Shown here piece after piece: positions 7,683-16,597 of a DNA stretch of 64,000 nt (the stretch's first letter is position 1; the number at the start of each line of letters is the position of its first letter). The stretch comes from Ancalomicrobiaceae bacterium S20 (lineage in GTDB: Bacteria; Pseudomonadota; Alphaproteobacteria; Rhizobiales; Ancalomicrobiaceae). Made by a program: the position numbers and the translations under genes. The notes under the pieces were generated by a model. It saw only the letters and a program-made list of their open reading frames with translations, was not told where the DNA came from and searched no databases. The stretch is taken from assembly GCA_040269895.1 (NCBI GenBank), contig CP158568.1, positions 992,001-1,056,000 of the forward strand, in the 5' to 3' direction.

Positions 7683-8591
7683 TCAGACCGCGATGTTGTC
7701 GATCAGCCGGGTCCGGCCGATCCAGGCGGCGACCAACAGGCGCAGCGGCTCGCGCGAGACATGCTCGACGGCCGCGAGGCTCGCGGCGTCGCGGAGCGTC
7801 AGGTAGTCGACCTTGTCGAAGCCGGCGTCGAGGATCGCCGCGCTGCCCTCGACGAGCACGGTAGCGGCCGGTTCGCCGGCGCGGATGCGGCGCGCGGCGT
7901 CGGTCATGGTGGCGTAGAGGATCGGCGCGGCGGCGCGTTCCCCGGCCGTGAGGTAGGCGTTGCGCGACGACAGCGCGAGGCCGTCCGCCTCGCGCATGGT
8001 CGGGGCGCCGACGATCTCGGTCGGGATGTTGAGATCGCGCACCATCTGGCGCACCACGGCGAGCTGCTGGAAGTCCTTCTCGCCGAAGATCGCGATATCC
8101 GGCAGACCGGCGAGCAGCAGCTTGGCGACGACGGTGGCGACGCCGCCGAAGAAATGCGGGCGGAACTCGGTCTCGAGCCCGAGGGCGGCGCCCTGCGGCT
8201 CGATCCGGGTCGCGAAGCCGAGAGGGTACATCTCGGCCGCATTGGGCGCGAAGACCAGATCGGCCGAAAGACCGGTCAGGAGTTCGAGGTCGTGCGCCTC
8301 GGTGCGGGGGTAGCTCTGGAAATCCTCGTGGGGCGCGAACTGGGTCGGGTTGACGAAGATCGTGACCACGACATGGTCGGCGCGGCGGAAGCCCTCGCGC
8401 ACCAGCGACAGATGACCTTCGTGCAGCGCGCCCATGGTCGGCACCATGGCCGTGGTCTCGCCGCGGCGGCGCCAGTCGAGGACGCGCGCGCGCAGATCGG
8501 CGATGGTGCGCACGACCTCGGGCCGCCGGCCGCCGGCCGGAGCGATCCGGGGCGTCTCGCCGCGCATACCCGCCTTCGAAGCGTCGATCAT
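7683..8591 (-). CDS. panC: pantoate--beta-alanine ligase
   Basis: PanC condenses pantoate and beta-alanine with ATP to form pantothenate, the CoA precursor, via a pantoyl-adenylate. The 302-residue protein shows the nucleotidylyltransferase signature MVPTMGALHEGHLSLV with its HxGH-type motif, FVNPTQFAPHEDF, FGEKDFQQLAVVRQMV and the KMSKS-equivalent SSRNAYL. Start 8591 is preceded by GGAGGAAGGCACG; an ATG seven codons upstream is also in frame but lacks such a site. The protein has about 20 extra N-terminal residues compared with the E. coli enzyme. panB is not adjacent. Confidence 0.97.
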   Translation of the reverse strand: MIDASKAGMRGETPRIAPAGGRRPEVVRTIADLRARVLDWRRRGETTAMVPTMGALHEGHLSLVREGFRRADHVVVTIFVNPTQFAPHEDFQSYPRTEAHDLELLTGLSADLVFAPNAAEMYPLGFATRIEPQGAALGLETEFRPHFFGGVATVVAKLLLAGLPDIAIFGEKDFQQLAVVRQMVRDLNIPTEIVGAPTMREADGLALSSRNAYLTAGERAAAPILYATMTDAARRIRAGEPAATVLVEGSAAILDAGFDKVDYLTLRDAASLAAVEHVSREPLRLLVAAWIGRTRLIDNIAV

Positions 8592-8878
8592 CGTGCCTTC
8601 CTCCACAATCAAGTCGCCGGCCGTCGGTGCCGACCGTCCGGCGCGGCGGCGCGGACACTGTCAGATCGTCGGCGCAAATGCCAGCCGCGCGAAAGTCGCG
8701 GTTTTCGGATGCCGGAATTCAGACGCCCGAGAATCAGATGGTCGGTCCCCGCCGGCGCGTCAATGGCGCCCGCGCGGCGCGCGGGCCTGCATTTCCGGCC
8801 GGGGCAAGGGATGCTATTGCCGGGGCGCCCGGGCGGCTCGCGCCCGGGGCTTTCGTCGCCCGATCGGATCGCCCTGTC

Positions 8879-9643
8879 ATGAACCTGCCTGTCGTCGCGC
8901 TCCTCGTTCTCGTCGCGCTCCTGGTCGTTGCGGGCAAGCTCGGCCTGATCGACCTCAGGACCGCGGGCCGGAAGGCGCGCCGCTGGATCGGCACCGGCGC
9001 GGTGGCGGCGGGCGCCTTCTGCGCGGCGACCGGGCGGATCGCGCTCGGGGCGGCGCTGGTGATCGGCGGTCTCGCGCTGCTCGGCTCGGAGCCGGGCGCG
9101 CTCGGACCGGTCTGGAAGGCGGTGCGGCTGAGCCCGCTCGGTGCGCTCGCCGGCTTGTTCGGGGCGCGGCCGCGCGGCCGGCGCTCGACCATGCGTTCGG
9201 CCGCGCTGGAGGTCGAGGTCGACCACGACAGCGGCGTGATCAGCGGGCGGGTTCTGGTCGGGCGGTTCGAGGGCAGGGACCTGGCGCGGCTCTCGGTCGC
9301 CGATCTGCTGGCGCTCAGGCGCGAGATCGCCAACGACGCGGAGAGCCGGGCGCTCCTAGAGGCTTATCTGGATCGCCGGAGCCCCGCCTGGCGTGAAGAC
9401 CTGCAGGACGACCCGGCAGCGCGGTCGCGCGGCCCGGCGCGCGCGGGCGCCATGACCGAGGAGGAAGCCTACCAGATTCTGGGGCTTCAGCCGGGAGCCG
9501 GTGATGCGGAAGTCAGGGACGCGCATCGCCGCCTGATGAAGGCGGTCCATCCCGACATGGGAGGATCGACCTTCCTTGCCGCCAAGATCAACGAAGCCAA
9601 GGACCGATTGGTCGGCAGACATGGGACGCGCTCCAAAAACTGA
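8879..9643 (+). CDS. membrane-anchored DnaJ-domain protein
   Basis: A 254-residue protein with an N-terminal membrane helix (LPVVALLVLVALLVVAGKLG), a second hydrophobic segment around residues 41-70 (GAVAAGAFCAATGRIALGAA), a middle domain, and a C-terminal J domain from about residue 196 (EEEAYQILGLQPGAGDAEVR) with the diagnostic HPD tripeptide in HPDMGGSTFLAAKINEAKDR. The short C-terminal J domain resembles Tim14/Pam18-type J proteins. It should recruit DnaK to the cytoplasmic face of the membrane; its client is unknown. The ATG at 8879 puts the hydrophobic helix at the N-terminus. Confidence 0.88.
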   Translation: MNLPVVALLVLVALLVVAGKLGLIDLRTAGRKARRWIGTGAVAAGAFCAATGRIALGAALVIGGLALLGSEPGALGPVWKAVRLSPLGALAGLFGARPRGRRSTMRSAALEVEVDHDSGVISGRVLVGRFEGRDLARLSVADLLALRREIANDAESRALLEAYLDRRSPAWREDLQDDPAARSRGPARAGAMTEEEAYQILGLQPGAGDAEVRDAHRRLMKAVHPDMGGSTFLAAKINEAKDRLVGRHGTRSKN

Positions 9644-9714
9644 TACGCAGAGCGGGGTACGGTTCACTCACGGCTATTCCAGATCGTCCCCTGTGACGGG
9701 GGCGATCGCATCGC

Positions 9715-10209
9715 TCACTGACGCAAGGCGATGCACTCGAAGTCCTTGCGCTTCAGCGAGCTGCAAGCGGCATTGGCGGCATTCTGGTCGGCGAAACCGG
9801 CAAACCGGGCGCGCACGATCTTGGTGCCGCCCTTGGCGGCGGTCTCGGTGAAGCCCTCGGCGCGGGCGAGCTCGCGCACGCCGGCGGACTTCGCCTTGTC
9901 GATCCTGGCCTCGGCGGCGCCCTTAGAATCGAAGGCGCCGATCTGGATCATCCAGCCGGTGCGGCCAGAGGCGATCGGCGCGACGGTGTCGCGGTCCTTG
10001 CGGACCACGTCGTCGGCTTTCGACGGCGCGCGGGTGGTGTTCGTGTATTCCATCACTTCGCGATGGCTGATCGTGGCATCGGCGAGCGAGGCGACCTTGG
10101 CTTCGCCGGCGCGGCCGCGCGGCGGCTCGGCGCGGGCGGGGCCGATCGAGGCCGGCGGGATCGGGCCGGAGACCTGCTTGGTCTCGTAGAGCAGGATCGC
10201 CTTGGCCAT
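9715..10209 (-). CDS. SPOR-domain C-terminal part of the D-Ala-D-Ala carboxypeptidase, displaced by a frameshift
   Basis: This frame encodes a SPOR peptidoglycan-binding domain (TGWMIQIGAFDSKGAAEARI ... TKIVRARFAGFADQNAANAA ... CIALRQ). It has its own ATG, but the same frame stays open upstream of it (QQRGFGPVPPAGIAAPRVG, then EHGAAVAMAKAILLYE) until it meets the carboxypeptidase frame near 10270. Related alphaproteobacterial enzymes carry the catalytic and SPOR domains on one chain. I therefore read it as the true C-terminus of the gene ending in frame at 10053, separated by one missing base in the GGGG run at 10267-10270. A free-standing SPOR protein is the alternative. Confidence 0.7.
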   Translation of the reverse strand: MAKAILLYETKQVSGPIPPASIGPARAEPPRGRAGEAKVASLADATISHREVMEYTNTTRAPSKADDVVRKDRDTVAPIASGRTGWMIQIGAFDSKGAAEARIDKAKSAGVRELARAEGFTETAAKGGTKIVRARFAGFADQNAANAACSSLKRKDFECIALRQ

Positions 10210-11453
10210 CGCGACCGCGGCGCCGTGTTCACCGACGCGCGGCGCGGCGATGCCGGCCGGCGGAACGGGGCCGAAGCCTCGCTGCTGACGATGCGCGGCG
10301 CGTTCGGGTTGAACGGGCGGGCGGCGGTCGGAGCCGGCGCGAGCGGCATCGGCGCGGAGACGGGCGTCAGCACCAGGGGCGCGGACGGGGCGGGGGTGGG
10401 GGCCGGAACCGGGGTCGGCGCGGGTGCCGGGACGGTCGCGATCATCGCGGCGGCGACGGCGCGCTTCGGCTGGATCTCCTGCGGCTCGGCGTCGTTGGCG
10501 GTGTCGGTCGAGACCTTGGCGAGGCGGCCCTCGGCGAAGACCGAGGCGACCTTCGGGCCGCTGCTGGCGGCCGGCAGCGACTGCGTGAGCAGCTTGATCA
10601 TGTGATCGTCGCGGGAGCGGCCGCTCGAGCCGCCGAGCACGGCGGCGACGAGGTGGCGGCCGTCGCGCCTCAGCGACGAGACGAGGTTGAAGCCCGAGGC
10701 GCCGGTGTAGCCGGTCTTGATGCCGTCGACGCCCTCGAGGCGGGTCATGACGCGGTTGTGGCCGGTGACGGTCTCGCCGCGATAGACGAACGAGCGGACG
10801 CCGAAGAACGTGTAATAGCGCGGGAAACGCTCCTGCAACGCGCGGCCGAGCGTCACCATGTCGTGGGCGGTGGTGATCTGGCGCGAATCCGGCAGGCCGG
10901 AGGCATTGTAGAAGGTGGTCGAGTTCATGCCGATCCGCCGGGCGGTCTCGGTCATGCGGCGGGCGAACGCCTCCTCGGAGCCTGCGATGTTCTCGGCGAT
11001 GACCACGGCGGCGTCGTTGGCCGAGCGGGTGACGGCGCCCTTGATCGCGTCCTCGACGTCGATGGTCGAGCCGGGGCGCAGGCCGAGCTTGGTCGGCGCC
11101 TGATTGGCGGCGTGGCGGGAGACCTCGAGTTCGCTGTCGAGCTTCAGGCGGCCCTTTTCGAGTTCCTCGAACAGGACATAGAGCGTCATCATCTTGGTCA
11201 GCGACGCGGGATGGCGCGGGCTGTCGGCATTCTTGGAATAGAGGACGCGGCCGGTCTTGTCGTCGACCACGTAGGCGGCGTAGCGCGCGGAACCCGAGAT
11301 ATCGCCGTCGTCGCTCGCGGCGGCGCGCGTCACCACACGGTGATGGCGCCGGCGCGCGGCCTCCGCGTCGGATGTCGCCACCATGGTGAGGGCGAGACCG
11401 ACGAGAACCGCCTTGGCCAGGCGGACGCTTCCCAGAAAACGCTGATACTGCAC
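10053..11453 (-). CDS. serine-type D-Ala-D-Ala carboxypeptidase (PBP5/DacF type), C-terminus frameshifted
   Basis: This periplasmic low-molecular-weight penicillin-binding protein trims the terminal D-Ala of peptidoglycan stem peptides. After a signal peptide (VRLAKAVLVGLALTMVATSD) the three active-site motifs appear in order: SxxK in HPASLTKMMTLYVL, SxN in TRSANDAAVVIAENI, and KTG in DGIKTGYTGASGFNLVSS. A Pro/Ala linker (VPAPAPTPVPAPTPAPSAP) follows. Beyond about residue 395 the frame turns into Arg/Ser/Pro-rich sequence (RRPASPRRASVN) typical of an out-of-frame read of GC-rich DNA, while a SPOR domain continues in the -1 frame (9715-10209). The catalytic domain is intact. The natural stop is probably at 9715 rather than 10053. 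Confidence 0.88.
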   Translation of the reverse strand: MQYQRFLGSVRLAKAVLVGLALTMVATSDAEAARRRHHRVVTRAAASDDGDISGSARYAAYVVDDKTGRVLYSKNADSPRHPASLTKMMTLYVLFEELEKGRLKLDSELEVSRHAANQAPTKLGLRPGSTIDVEDAIKGAVTRSANDAAVVIAENIAGSEEAFARRMTETARRIGMNSTTFYNASGLPDSRQITTAHDMVTLGRALQERFPRYYTFFGVRSFVYRGETVTGHNRVMTRLEGVDGIKTGYTGASGFNLVSSLRRDGRHLVAAVLGGSSGRSRDDHMIKLLTQSLPAASSGPKVASVFAEGRLAKVSTDTANDAEPQEIQPKRAVAAAMIATVPAPAPTPVPAPTPAPSAPLVLTPVSAPMPLAPAPTAARPFNPNAPRIVSSEASAPFRRPASPRRASVNTAPRSRWPRRSCSTRPSRSPARSRRPRSAPPAPSRRAAAPAKPRSPRSPMPRSAIAK

Positions 11454-11766
11454 GTCAACATCCCCGACGCCGCCGTTCCTGTCCTGGAACGTGTCGATGT
11501 CCCCGTGGCGAACACGACCGATCCGGACGGACCGATCTCGCCCATTCCTTGTTCTCTCGTCCGCCCGCGAGCCCTTCTTCTGGCTCGGACGGACGATTGC
11601 CGGGTCGGGTCACGATGGGTCGGCTGGACCGCTCGCCGGCATAAGGGAGGAAGCTTCGCCTTCGCGTTGCATCCGTCCCACACAGGTCAGGATGCAGTCG
11701 ACGAGGTTGAGGAAGGGTAAATTCTAATGGTTGCGCTCGCATCCATTTTGCGGTGCGGGAACGATC

Positions 11767-11805
11767 TTGACGTGCACAAGCATTAGGCGCTATGTTGCAG
11801 CGCAA
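11767..11805 (+). promoter_or_regulatory. candidate phasin promoter with overlapping TTGC-N3-GCAA operator
   Basis: TTGACG (11767-11772) and TATGTT (11791-11796) are spaced 18 bp and resemble a sigma70 promoter. TTGCAGCGCAA (11795-11805), a perfect inverted repeat, overlaps the -10 end. TGC-rich inverted repeats are bound by the polyhydroxybutyrate-responsive repressor PhaR upstream of phasin genes in other alphaproteobacteria, so this is a candidate PhaR site. It lies 56 bp before the phasin start. The rest of the 407-bp gap shows nothing recognisable. Confidence 0.45.
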
Positions 11806-11860
11806 TATGAAGCGCCGGAGCGGACGGCCCGGGAAACGTCAGTCGCAAGGAGAAACGACC

Positions 11861-12193
11861 ATGATCAACGCCGAAGAGTTCCAGAAAGCCGCCAAGGAAA
11901 GCGTCGACAACTCGGTCAAGTCCTTCGGCACCCTGACCAAGGGCGTCCAGGCGATCGCGGTTGAAGTCGCGGACTATTCGAAGAAGTCGTTCGAGCAGAG
12001 CACCGCCACGATCGAGAAGCTGTTCGGCGCGAAGACCCTCGACAAGGCCATCGAGATCCAGTCGGATTTCGTGAAGACCTCGTACGAAGGCGCTGTTGCC
12101 GAGTTCACCAAGGTCGGCGAGCTCTACACGGACCTCGCGAAGGAGCTCTACAAGCCCTTCGAAGGCGCGTTCGGCAAGTTTGCCGCGAAGTGA
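11861..12193 (+). CDS. phasin family protein
   Basis: A 110-residue, largely helical amphipathic protein of the phasin type, which coats polyhydroxyalkanoate granules or, in some Rhizobiales, has broader stress roles. Residues 3-90 form the phasin region: EEFQKAAKESVDNSVKSFGT, VADYSKKSFEQSTATIEKLF, AIEIQSDFVKTSYEGAVAEF. Lys/Glu/Phe-rich composition contrasts with the Arg/Ala-rich neighbours. AAGGAG lies 8 bp before the chosen ATG; an upstream in-frame ATG at 11792 overlaps the predicted -10 box and is rejected. Monocistronic, between a candidate promoter and a strong terminator. Confidence 0.9.
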   Translation: MINAEEFQKAAKESVDNSVKSFGTLTKGVQAIAVEVADYSKKSFEQSTATIEKLFGAKTLDKAIEIQSDFVKTSYEGAVAEFTKVGELYTDLAKELYKPFEGAFGKFAAK

Positions 12194-12264
12194 TTTTTGT
12201 GCAGCGCCGTAAGCAGCTTGCCTGATAAGGCGCCGCGACGGCCGGCACCAAGGAACGATTTGAA

Positions 12265-12291
12265 GGGCCCGGACATTCTCCGGGCCCTTTT
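12265..12291 (+). terminator. rho-independent terminator of the phasin gene
   Basis: GGGCCCGG (12265-12272) pairs with CCGGGCCC (12280-12287) around a 7-nt loop and is followed by TTTTGCTTTT, 70 bp after the phasin stop codon. Confidence 0.85.
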
Positions 12292-12820
12292 GCTTTTGAT
12301 TAACCTTGCAGGGGAACGCGGCCCCCGAAAATGACACGCGGCCCGTCGGCGCGACGGCCGGACGCATCGCCCTTCGCGGTATACGGGGGCCTCGTCGCGC
12401 GTCGTTTCGCCGGCGCCTCGCCCTTTCAAGAGCGCAGCCCGGCAGGGCACCCATGCGCGCCGACGGCCGGCCCGCGACCGGCGCGCCCCTTTTCCGTCTC
12501 CTGGCTCTGTCCCATATGCACGAAAGCGGGCCGCAGGGCCGGCGATCGACCATCTGCCATTCGGACGCGCCCCAAGGGGTTCAACTGTCGTTGCGGGCGC
12601 GGCACAAAGCCGTACAATACCGAGACGAAGCAGCCCGAAACCGCCGGTTTTCCGGCATTCGCGCCGCCTCGACCGCGCCGGCATCGTCCTTGCAGCCGTT
12701 CGTTCGGAGGTCTTGGCCGGTTGGTGGTTCTGTCGGAAACGGGCGGTTCGGCCGTTGGTTTCCGGCCAAGTGAAAACGAGTGTGTCGGCCGACGTGGCCG
12801 GCCAGTTCCCTAAAGAAGCG
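12292..12820. other. 529-bp intergenic region before clpS
   Basis: Open frames on both strands here are low-complexity Arg/Pro/Ala translations without start signals or recognisable motifs. I see no gene, repeat or RNA. The clpSA promoter must lie within it, but no clear -35/-10 pair stands out. Confidence 0.45.
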
Positions 12821-13168
12821 ATGCGCGTCGAACCGACCATGAGCAAGGAAACGCGACGCCCGGGCGAGAACGACCCGGGCTCGATCGTCGTCACCAAGAC
12901 GCGGGCGAAAACCAAGCGCCCGAACCTCTATCGCGTGCTCCTGATCAACGACGACTACACGCCGATGGAATTCGTGGTGCACGTGCTGGAACGGTTCTTC
13001 AACAAGGGTCGCGAGGAAGCGACCAGGATCATGCTGCACGTTCATCATCATGGGGTGGGGGAGTGCGGGGTCTATACCTATGAAGTCGCCGAAACCAAGG
13101 TGACCCAGGTCATGGACTTCGCGCGCAAGCATCAGCATCCGCTGCAATGCGTCATGGAAAAGAAGTGA
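12821..13168 (+). CDS. clpS: ATP-dependent Clp protease adaptor ClpS
   Basis: ClpS delivers N-degron substrates to ClpA. The 115-residue protein has the folded core beginning at [20 protein letters not shown], with the Asp pair and Met that form the N-degron pocket, then [20 protein letters not shown], and the helix ending [19 protein letters not shown]. The flexible N-terminal extension ([20 protein letters not shown]) is the part that engages ClpA. The start is 12821 or, six codons later, 12839 (MSKETRR). It lies 6 bp before clpA, the standard clpS-clpA operon. Confidence 0.96.
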   Translation: MRVEPTMSKETRRPGENDPGSIVVTKTRAKTKRPNLYRVLLINDDYTPMEFVVHVLERFFNKGREEATRIMLHVHHHGVGECGVYTYEVAETKVTQVMDFARKHQHPLQCVMEKK

Positions 13169-13174
13169 GGTCCG

Positions 13175-15601
13175 ATGCCGTCCTTCTCCCGCAGCCTTGA
13201 AAAGGCTCTTCACCAGGCGCTCCACTTCGCCAACGAGCGCCGGCAGGAATATGCGACGCTGGAGCACCTTCTCCTGGCGCTGCTCGACGACGGCGACGCC
13301 ACCGCGGTCATGCGCGCCTGCAACGTCGACATCGACGTGCTGCGCCGTAACCTCGTCGAGTACATCGACACCGAGCTCGAGAACCTCGTCACCGATGGCG
13401 AGGACGACTCCAAGCCGACCGCCGGTTTCCAGCGCGTGATCCAGCGCGCGGTCATCCATGTGCAGTCCTCGGGGCGCGAGGAGGTCACCGGCGCCAACGT
13501 GCTGGTGGCGATCTTCGCCGAGCGCGAGAGCCATGCGGCCTATTTCCTGCAAGAGCAGGACATGACCCGCTACGACGCGGTCAACTACATCAGCCACGGC
13601 ATCGCCAAGCGGGTCGGCATGTCGGAGAACCGGGCTCCACGCGGCGCCGAGGAGGAGACCACGTCGACCGAGAGCGGCGAGCAGCCGAAGAAGAAGACCG
13701 ACGCCCTCGAGGCCTATTGCGTCAACCTCAACGACAAGGCCAAGAAGGGCAAGATCGACCCACTGATCGGCCGCGACAGCGAGATCGCGCGCACGATCCA
13801 GGTCCTGTGCCGGCGCTCGAAGAACAATCCGCTGTTCGTCGGCGATCCCGGCGTCGGCAAGACCGCGATCGCCGAGGGCCTCGCGCGCCGCATCGTCAAC
13901 AACGAGGTGCCCGAGGTGCTGCGCGGCGCGACCGTGTTCGCGCTCGACATGGGCGCGCTGCTCGCCGGCACGCGCTACCGCGGCGACTTCGAGGAGCGGC
14001 TGAAGCAGGTCGTCAAGGAGATCGAGGATTATCCGAAGGCGATCATGTTCATCGACGAGATCCACACCGTGATCGGTGCGGGTGCCACGTCGGGCGGGGC
14101 CATGGACGCCTCGAACCTCCTGAAGCCGGCCCTTGCCAACGGCTCGCTGCGTTGCATCGGCTCGACCACCTACAAGGAATATCGGCAGTTCTTCGAGAAG
14201 GACCGCGCGCTGGTGCGCCGGTTCCAGAAGATCGATGTCAACGAGCCGACGATTCCGGACGCGATCGAGATCCTCAAGGGGCTCAAGCCCTATTTCGAGG
14301 AGCACCATCGCGTGCGCTACACCAACGACGCCATCAAGACGGCGGTCGAGCTGTCGGCGCGCTACATCAACGACCGCAAGCTGCCGGACAAGGCGATCGA
14401 CGTGATCGACGAGTCCGGGGCGGCGCAGATGCTGCTGCCGGAGAGCCGGCGCAAGAAGGTGATCGGCGTCAAGGAGGTCGAGGAGACCATCGCGACGATC
14501 GCGCGCATCCCGCCGAAGTCGGTCTCCAAGGACGACGCCGAGCTGCTCTTGCATCTCGAGGCCAATCTGAAGCGCGTCGTCTACGGTCAGGACAAGGCGA
14601 TCGAGGCGCTGGCCGCCGCGATCAAGCTCGCCCGTGCCGGCCTGCGCGAACCGGAGAAGCCGATCGGCTCCTATCTGTTCGCGGGCCCGACCGGCGTCGG
14701 CAAGACCGAGGTCGCGCGTCAGCTCGCCAAGCTGATGGGCGTCGAGCTGCTGCGCTTCGACATGTCGGAGTACATGGAGCGGCACACGGTCAGCCGGCTG
14801 ATCGGCGCGCCTCCGGGCTATGTCGGCTTCGACCAGGGCGGTCTCCTGACCGACGGCATCGACCAGCATCCGCACTGCGTGCTGCTGCTCGACGAGATCG
14901 AGAAGGCGCATCCGGACCTGTTCAACATCCTGTTGCAGGTCATGGACCACGGCAAGCTGACCGACCATAACGGCAAGCAGGTCGATTTCCGCAACGTCGT
15001 CATCATCATGACCACGAATGCGGGCGCGGCCGACCTCGCCAAGGCGCCGGTCGGCTTCAACCGGGTCAAGCGCGAGGGCGACGATCAGGAGGCGATCAAC
15101 CGGCTGTTCACGCCGGAGTTCCGCAACCGGCTCGACGCGACGATCTCGTTCCAGCAGCTGCCGATGGAGGTCATCCATCAGGTTGTGTCGAAGTTCGTCA
15201 TGCAGCTCGAGGCGCAGCTCGCCGACCGCGGCGTGACCTTCGAACTCGACGACAGCGCCGTGAAGTGGCTGGCCGAGAACGGCTACGATGCCCAGATGGG
15301 CGCGCGTCCGCTCGGCCGCGTGATCCAGGAGCACATCAAGAAGCCGATCGCGGACGAGGTCCTGTTCGGCAAGCTCCGCAAGGGCGGCGTGGTCAAGGTC
15401 ACGACCGAGATCAAGGAGAACGGCAAGCCCGGGCTGAAGCTCGAGTCGATCGCCGACGTCGGGCCGACCGCCGAGCCGAAGCCGGAGCCCGAGGTCAAGG
15501 CCAAGAAGCCGCGCGCGGCTTCGAAGGCGAAGCCGAAGAAGACCGGTGTCCCCGGTCCGGCGCTGCCGAAGAGCCTGGTGCCGAAGGTGCCGCTCGGGTG
15601 A
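13175..15601 (+). CDS. clpA: ATP-dependent Clp protease ATP-binding subunit ClpA
   Basis: ClpA is the AAA+ unfoldase that feeds substrates to ClpP. The 808-residue protein has the N-domain repeats ([20 protein letters not shown]), AAA-1 with Walker [10 protein letters not shown] and Walker [10 protein letters not shown], and AAA-2 with GPTGVGKTE and [15 protein letters not shown]. The D2-small domain reads [20 protein letters not shown]. It has a Lys/Pro/Ala-rich C-terminal tail of about 45 residues ([20 protein letters not shown]) absent from the E. coli protein. Operon with clpS, 6 bp upstream; a terminator follows 39 bp after the stop. Confidence 0.97.
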   Translation: MPSFSRSLEKALHQALHFANERRQEYATLEHLLLALLDDGDATAVMRACNVDIDVLRRNLVEYIDTELENLVTDGEDDSKPTAGFQRVIQRAVIHVQSSGREEVTGANVLVAIFAERESHAAYFLQEQDMTRYDAVNYISHGIAKRVGMSENRAPRGAEEETTSTESGEQPKKKTDALEAYCVNLNDKAKKGKIDPLIGRDSEIARTIQVLCRRSKNNPLFVGDPGVGKTAIAEGLARRIVNNEVPEVLRGATVFALDMGALLAGTRYRGDFEERLKQVVKEIEDYPKAIMFIDEIHTVIGAGATSGGAMDASNLLKPALANGSLRCIGSTTYKEYRQFFEKDRALVRRFQKIDVNEPTIPDAIEILKGLKPYFEEHHRVRYTNDAIKTAVELSARYINDRKLPDKAIDVIDESGAAQMLLPESRRKKVIGVKEVEETIATIARIPPKSVSKDDAELLLHLEANLKRVVYGQDKAIEALAAAIKLARAGLREPEKPIGSYLFAGPTGVGKTEVARQLAKLMGVELLRFDMSEYMERHTVSRLIGAPPGYVGFDQGGLLTDGIDQHPHCVLLLDEIEKAHPDLFNILLQVMDHGKLTDHNGKQVDFRNVVIIMTTNAGAADLAKAPVGFNRVKREGDDQEAINRLFTPEFRNRLDATISFQQLPMEVIHQVVSKFVMQLEAQLADRGVTFELDDSAVKWLAENGYDAQMGARPLGRVIQEHIKKPIADEVLFGKLRKGGVVKVTTEIKENGKPGLKLESIADVGPTAEPKPEPEVKAKKPRAASKAKPKKTGVPGPALPKSLVPKVPLG

Positions 15602-15640
15602 TTGCGTCGGTCGCCTGCGGGCGATCGGACCAAAAGATCG

Positions 15641-15676
15641 AAAGCCGCCCACGCGCCGCGCGTCGGGCGGCTTTTC
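15641..15676 (+). terminator. rho-independent terminator of clpSA
   Basis: AAGCCGCCC pairs with GGGCGGCTT around a GC-rich loop and is followed by TTCTTT, immediately downstream of clpA. Confidence 0.75.
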
Positions 15677-15799
15677 TTTGCGGATTTCGTGCCCGCATGC
15701 CGGATTCGCGCTGCGTGAGTGAGACTCATGGCGTGGTTGCGCTCCAACCCGTCGCGGGTGCAGGGTCGGTCCCCGTTCCCGTCGCCGAGGCTTCCGTTC

Positions 15800-16540
15800 A
15801 TGCGTATCGCGCTCATGACCGACATTCACGCCAATGCCGAGGCGTTTGAAGCCTGTCTCGCGCAGGCGCGCGCGGTCGGCTTCGATCGGCTGGCGCTGCT
15901 CGGCGACTTCGTCGGCTATGGGCCGGATCCGGCGCGGGTGGTCGACCGGGTCGTGGAGCTGGTCGGCGAGGGGGCGATCGCGATCAAGGGCAATCACGAC
16001 GAGGCGGCGGTCCGGATGATGGCCGGCATGTCTGAGAATGCCGCCCGCGCCATCGAATGGACGCGCGGAGCGCTCGACACGGCGCAGAAGGCGTTTCTCG
16101 ACCGGCTGCCGCTGACCGCGACCGAGGGCGAGATCCTGTTCGTCCATGCGAGCGCCAAGGAGCCCGGGCGCTGGATCTATATCCTCGAGCGGGAGAGCGC
16201 CGCCGACTGTCTGGCCGCGACCAAGGCGCGGCTCGTCTTTTGCGGCCACACCCATGTGCCGGCGATCTACCACACCGCCGGCAAGGCGCCGCCCGAGCAC
16301 TTCCGGCCGAAGCCGCGCGTGGCCGTGCCGTTCTCGAAGGTCTGCCGCTATGTGTCGGTGATCGGCTCGGTCGGCCAGCCGCGCGACCACAACCCGGCCG
16401 CCTGCTGGGGCCTCTACGACACCGCGCAATCGAGCCTGACCTTGCATCGCGCCGTCTACGACGTCGAGGTCACCATGCGGAAGATCAAGGACGCCGGGCT
16501 GCCGGAGTGGCTGGGTAGACGCTTGGTGGAAGGCGTCTGA
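15800..16540 (+). CDS. calcineurin-like metallophosphoesterase
   Basis: A 246-residue cytosolic metallophosphoesterase. All metal-binding blocks are visible in order: MRIALMTDIHANAEAF (Asp and His), LLGDFVGYGPDPARVV (bridging Asp), IKGNHDEAAV (catalytic GNHD), LFVHASAKEP (His), and VFCGHTHVPAIYH (GHTH). The architecture resembles PrpE/YfcE-like phosphatases, which include protein phosphatases and dinucleoside-polyphosphate hydrolases. The start is at MRIALM because family homology begins there. It lies 57 bp upstream of a Ser/Thr kinase-Usp fusion on the same strand, which suggests, without proving, an opposing phosphatase. Confidence 0.88.
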   Translation: MRIALMTDIHANAEAFEACLAQARAVGFDRLALLGDFVGYGPDPARVVDRVVELVGEGAIAIKGNHDEAAVRMMAGMSENAARAIEWTRGALDTAQKAFLDRLPLTATEGEILFVHASAKEPGRWIYILERESAADCLAATKARLVFCGHTHVPAIYHTAGKAPPEHFRPKPRVAVPFSKVCRYVSVIGSVGQPRDHNPAACWGLYDTAQSSLTLHRAVYDVEVTMRKIKDAGLPEWLGRRLVEGV

Positions 16541-16597
16541 CGCCTGATCGCGGGAGGCGGTCTTGCGGGCGGGCCGGTGGGAGAAGGGGCAGGGGCG

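Noticed and set aside
10209-10290. Programmed -1 ribosomal frameshift in the carboxypeptidase gene as the preferred explanation
   Set aside because: No slippery heptamer of the X-XXY-YYZ type with a clear downstream structure was seen, and three other genes show the same missing-base pattern, so a sequencing error is simpler.
12331-12813. Possible gene between the phasin and clpS genes
   Set aside because: The frame is Arg/Pro/Gly-rich, has no ribosome-binding site, ends inside the clpS leader and resembles no family.
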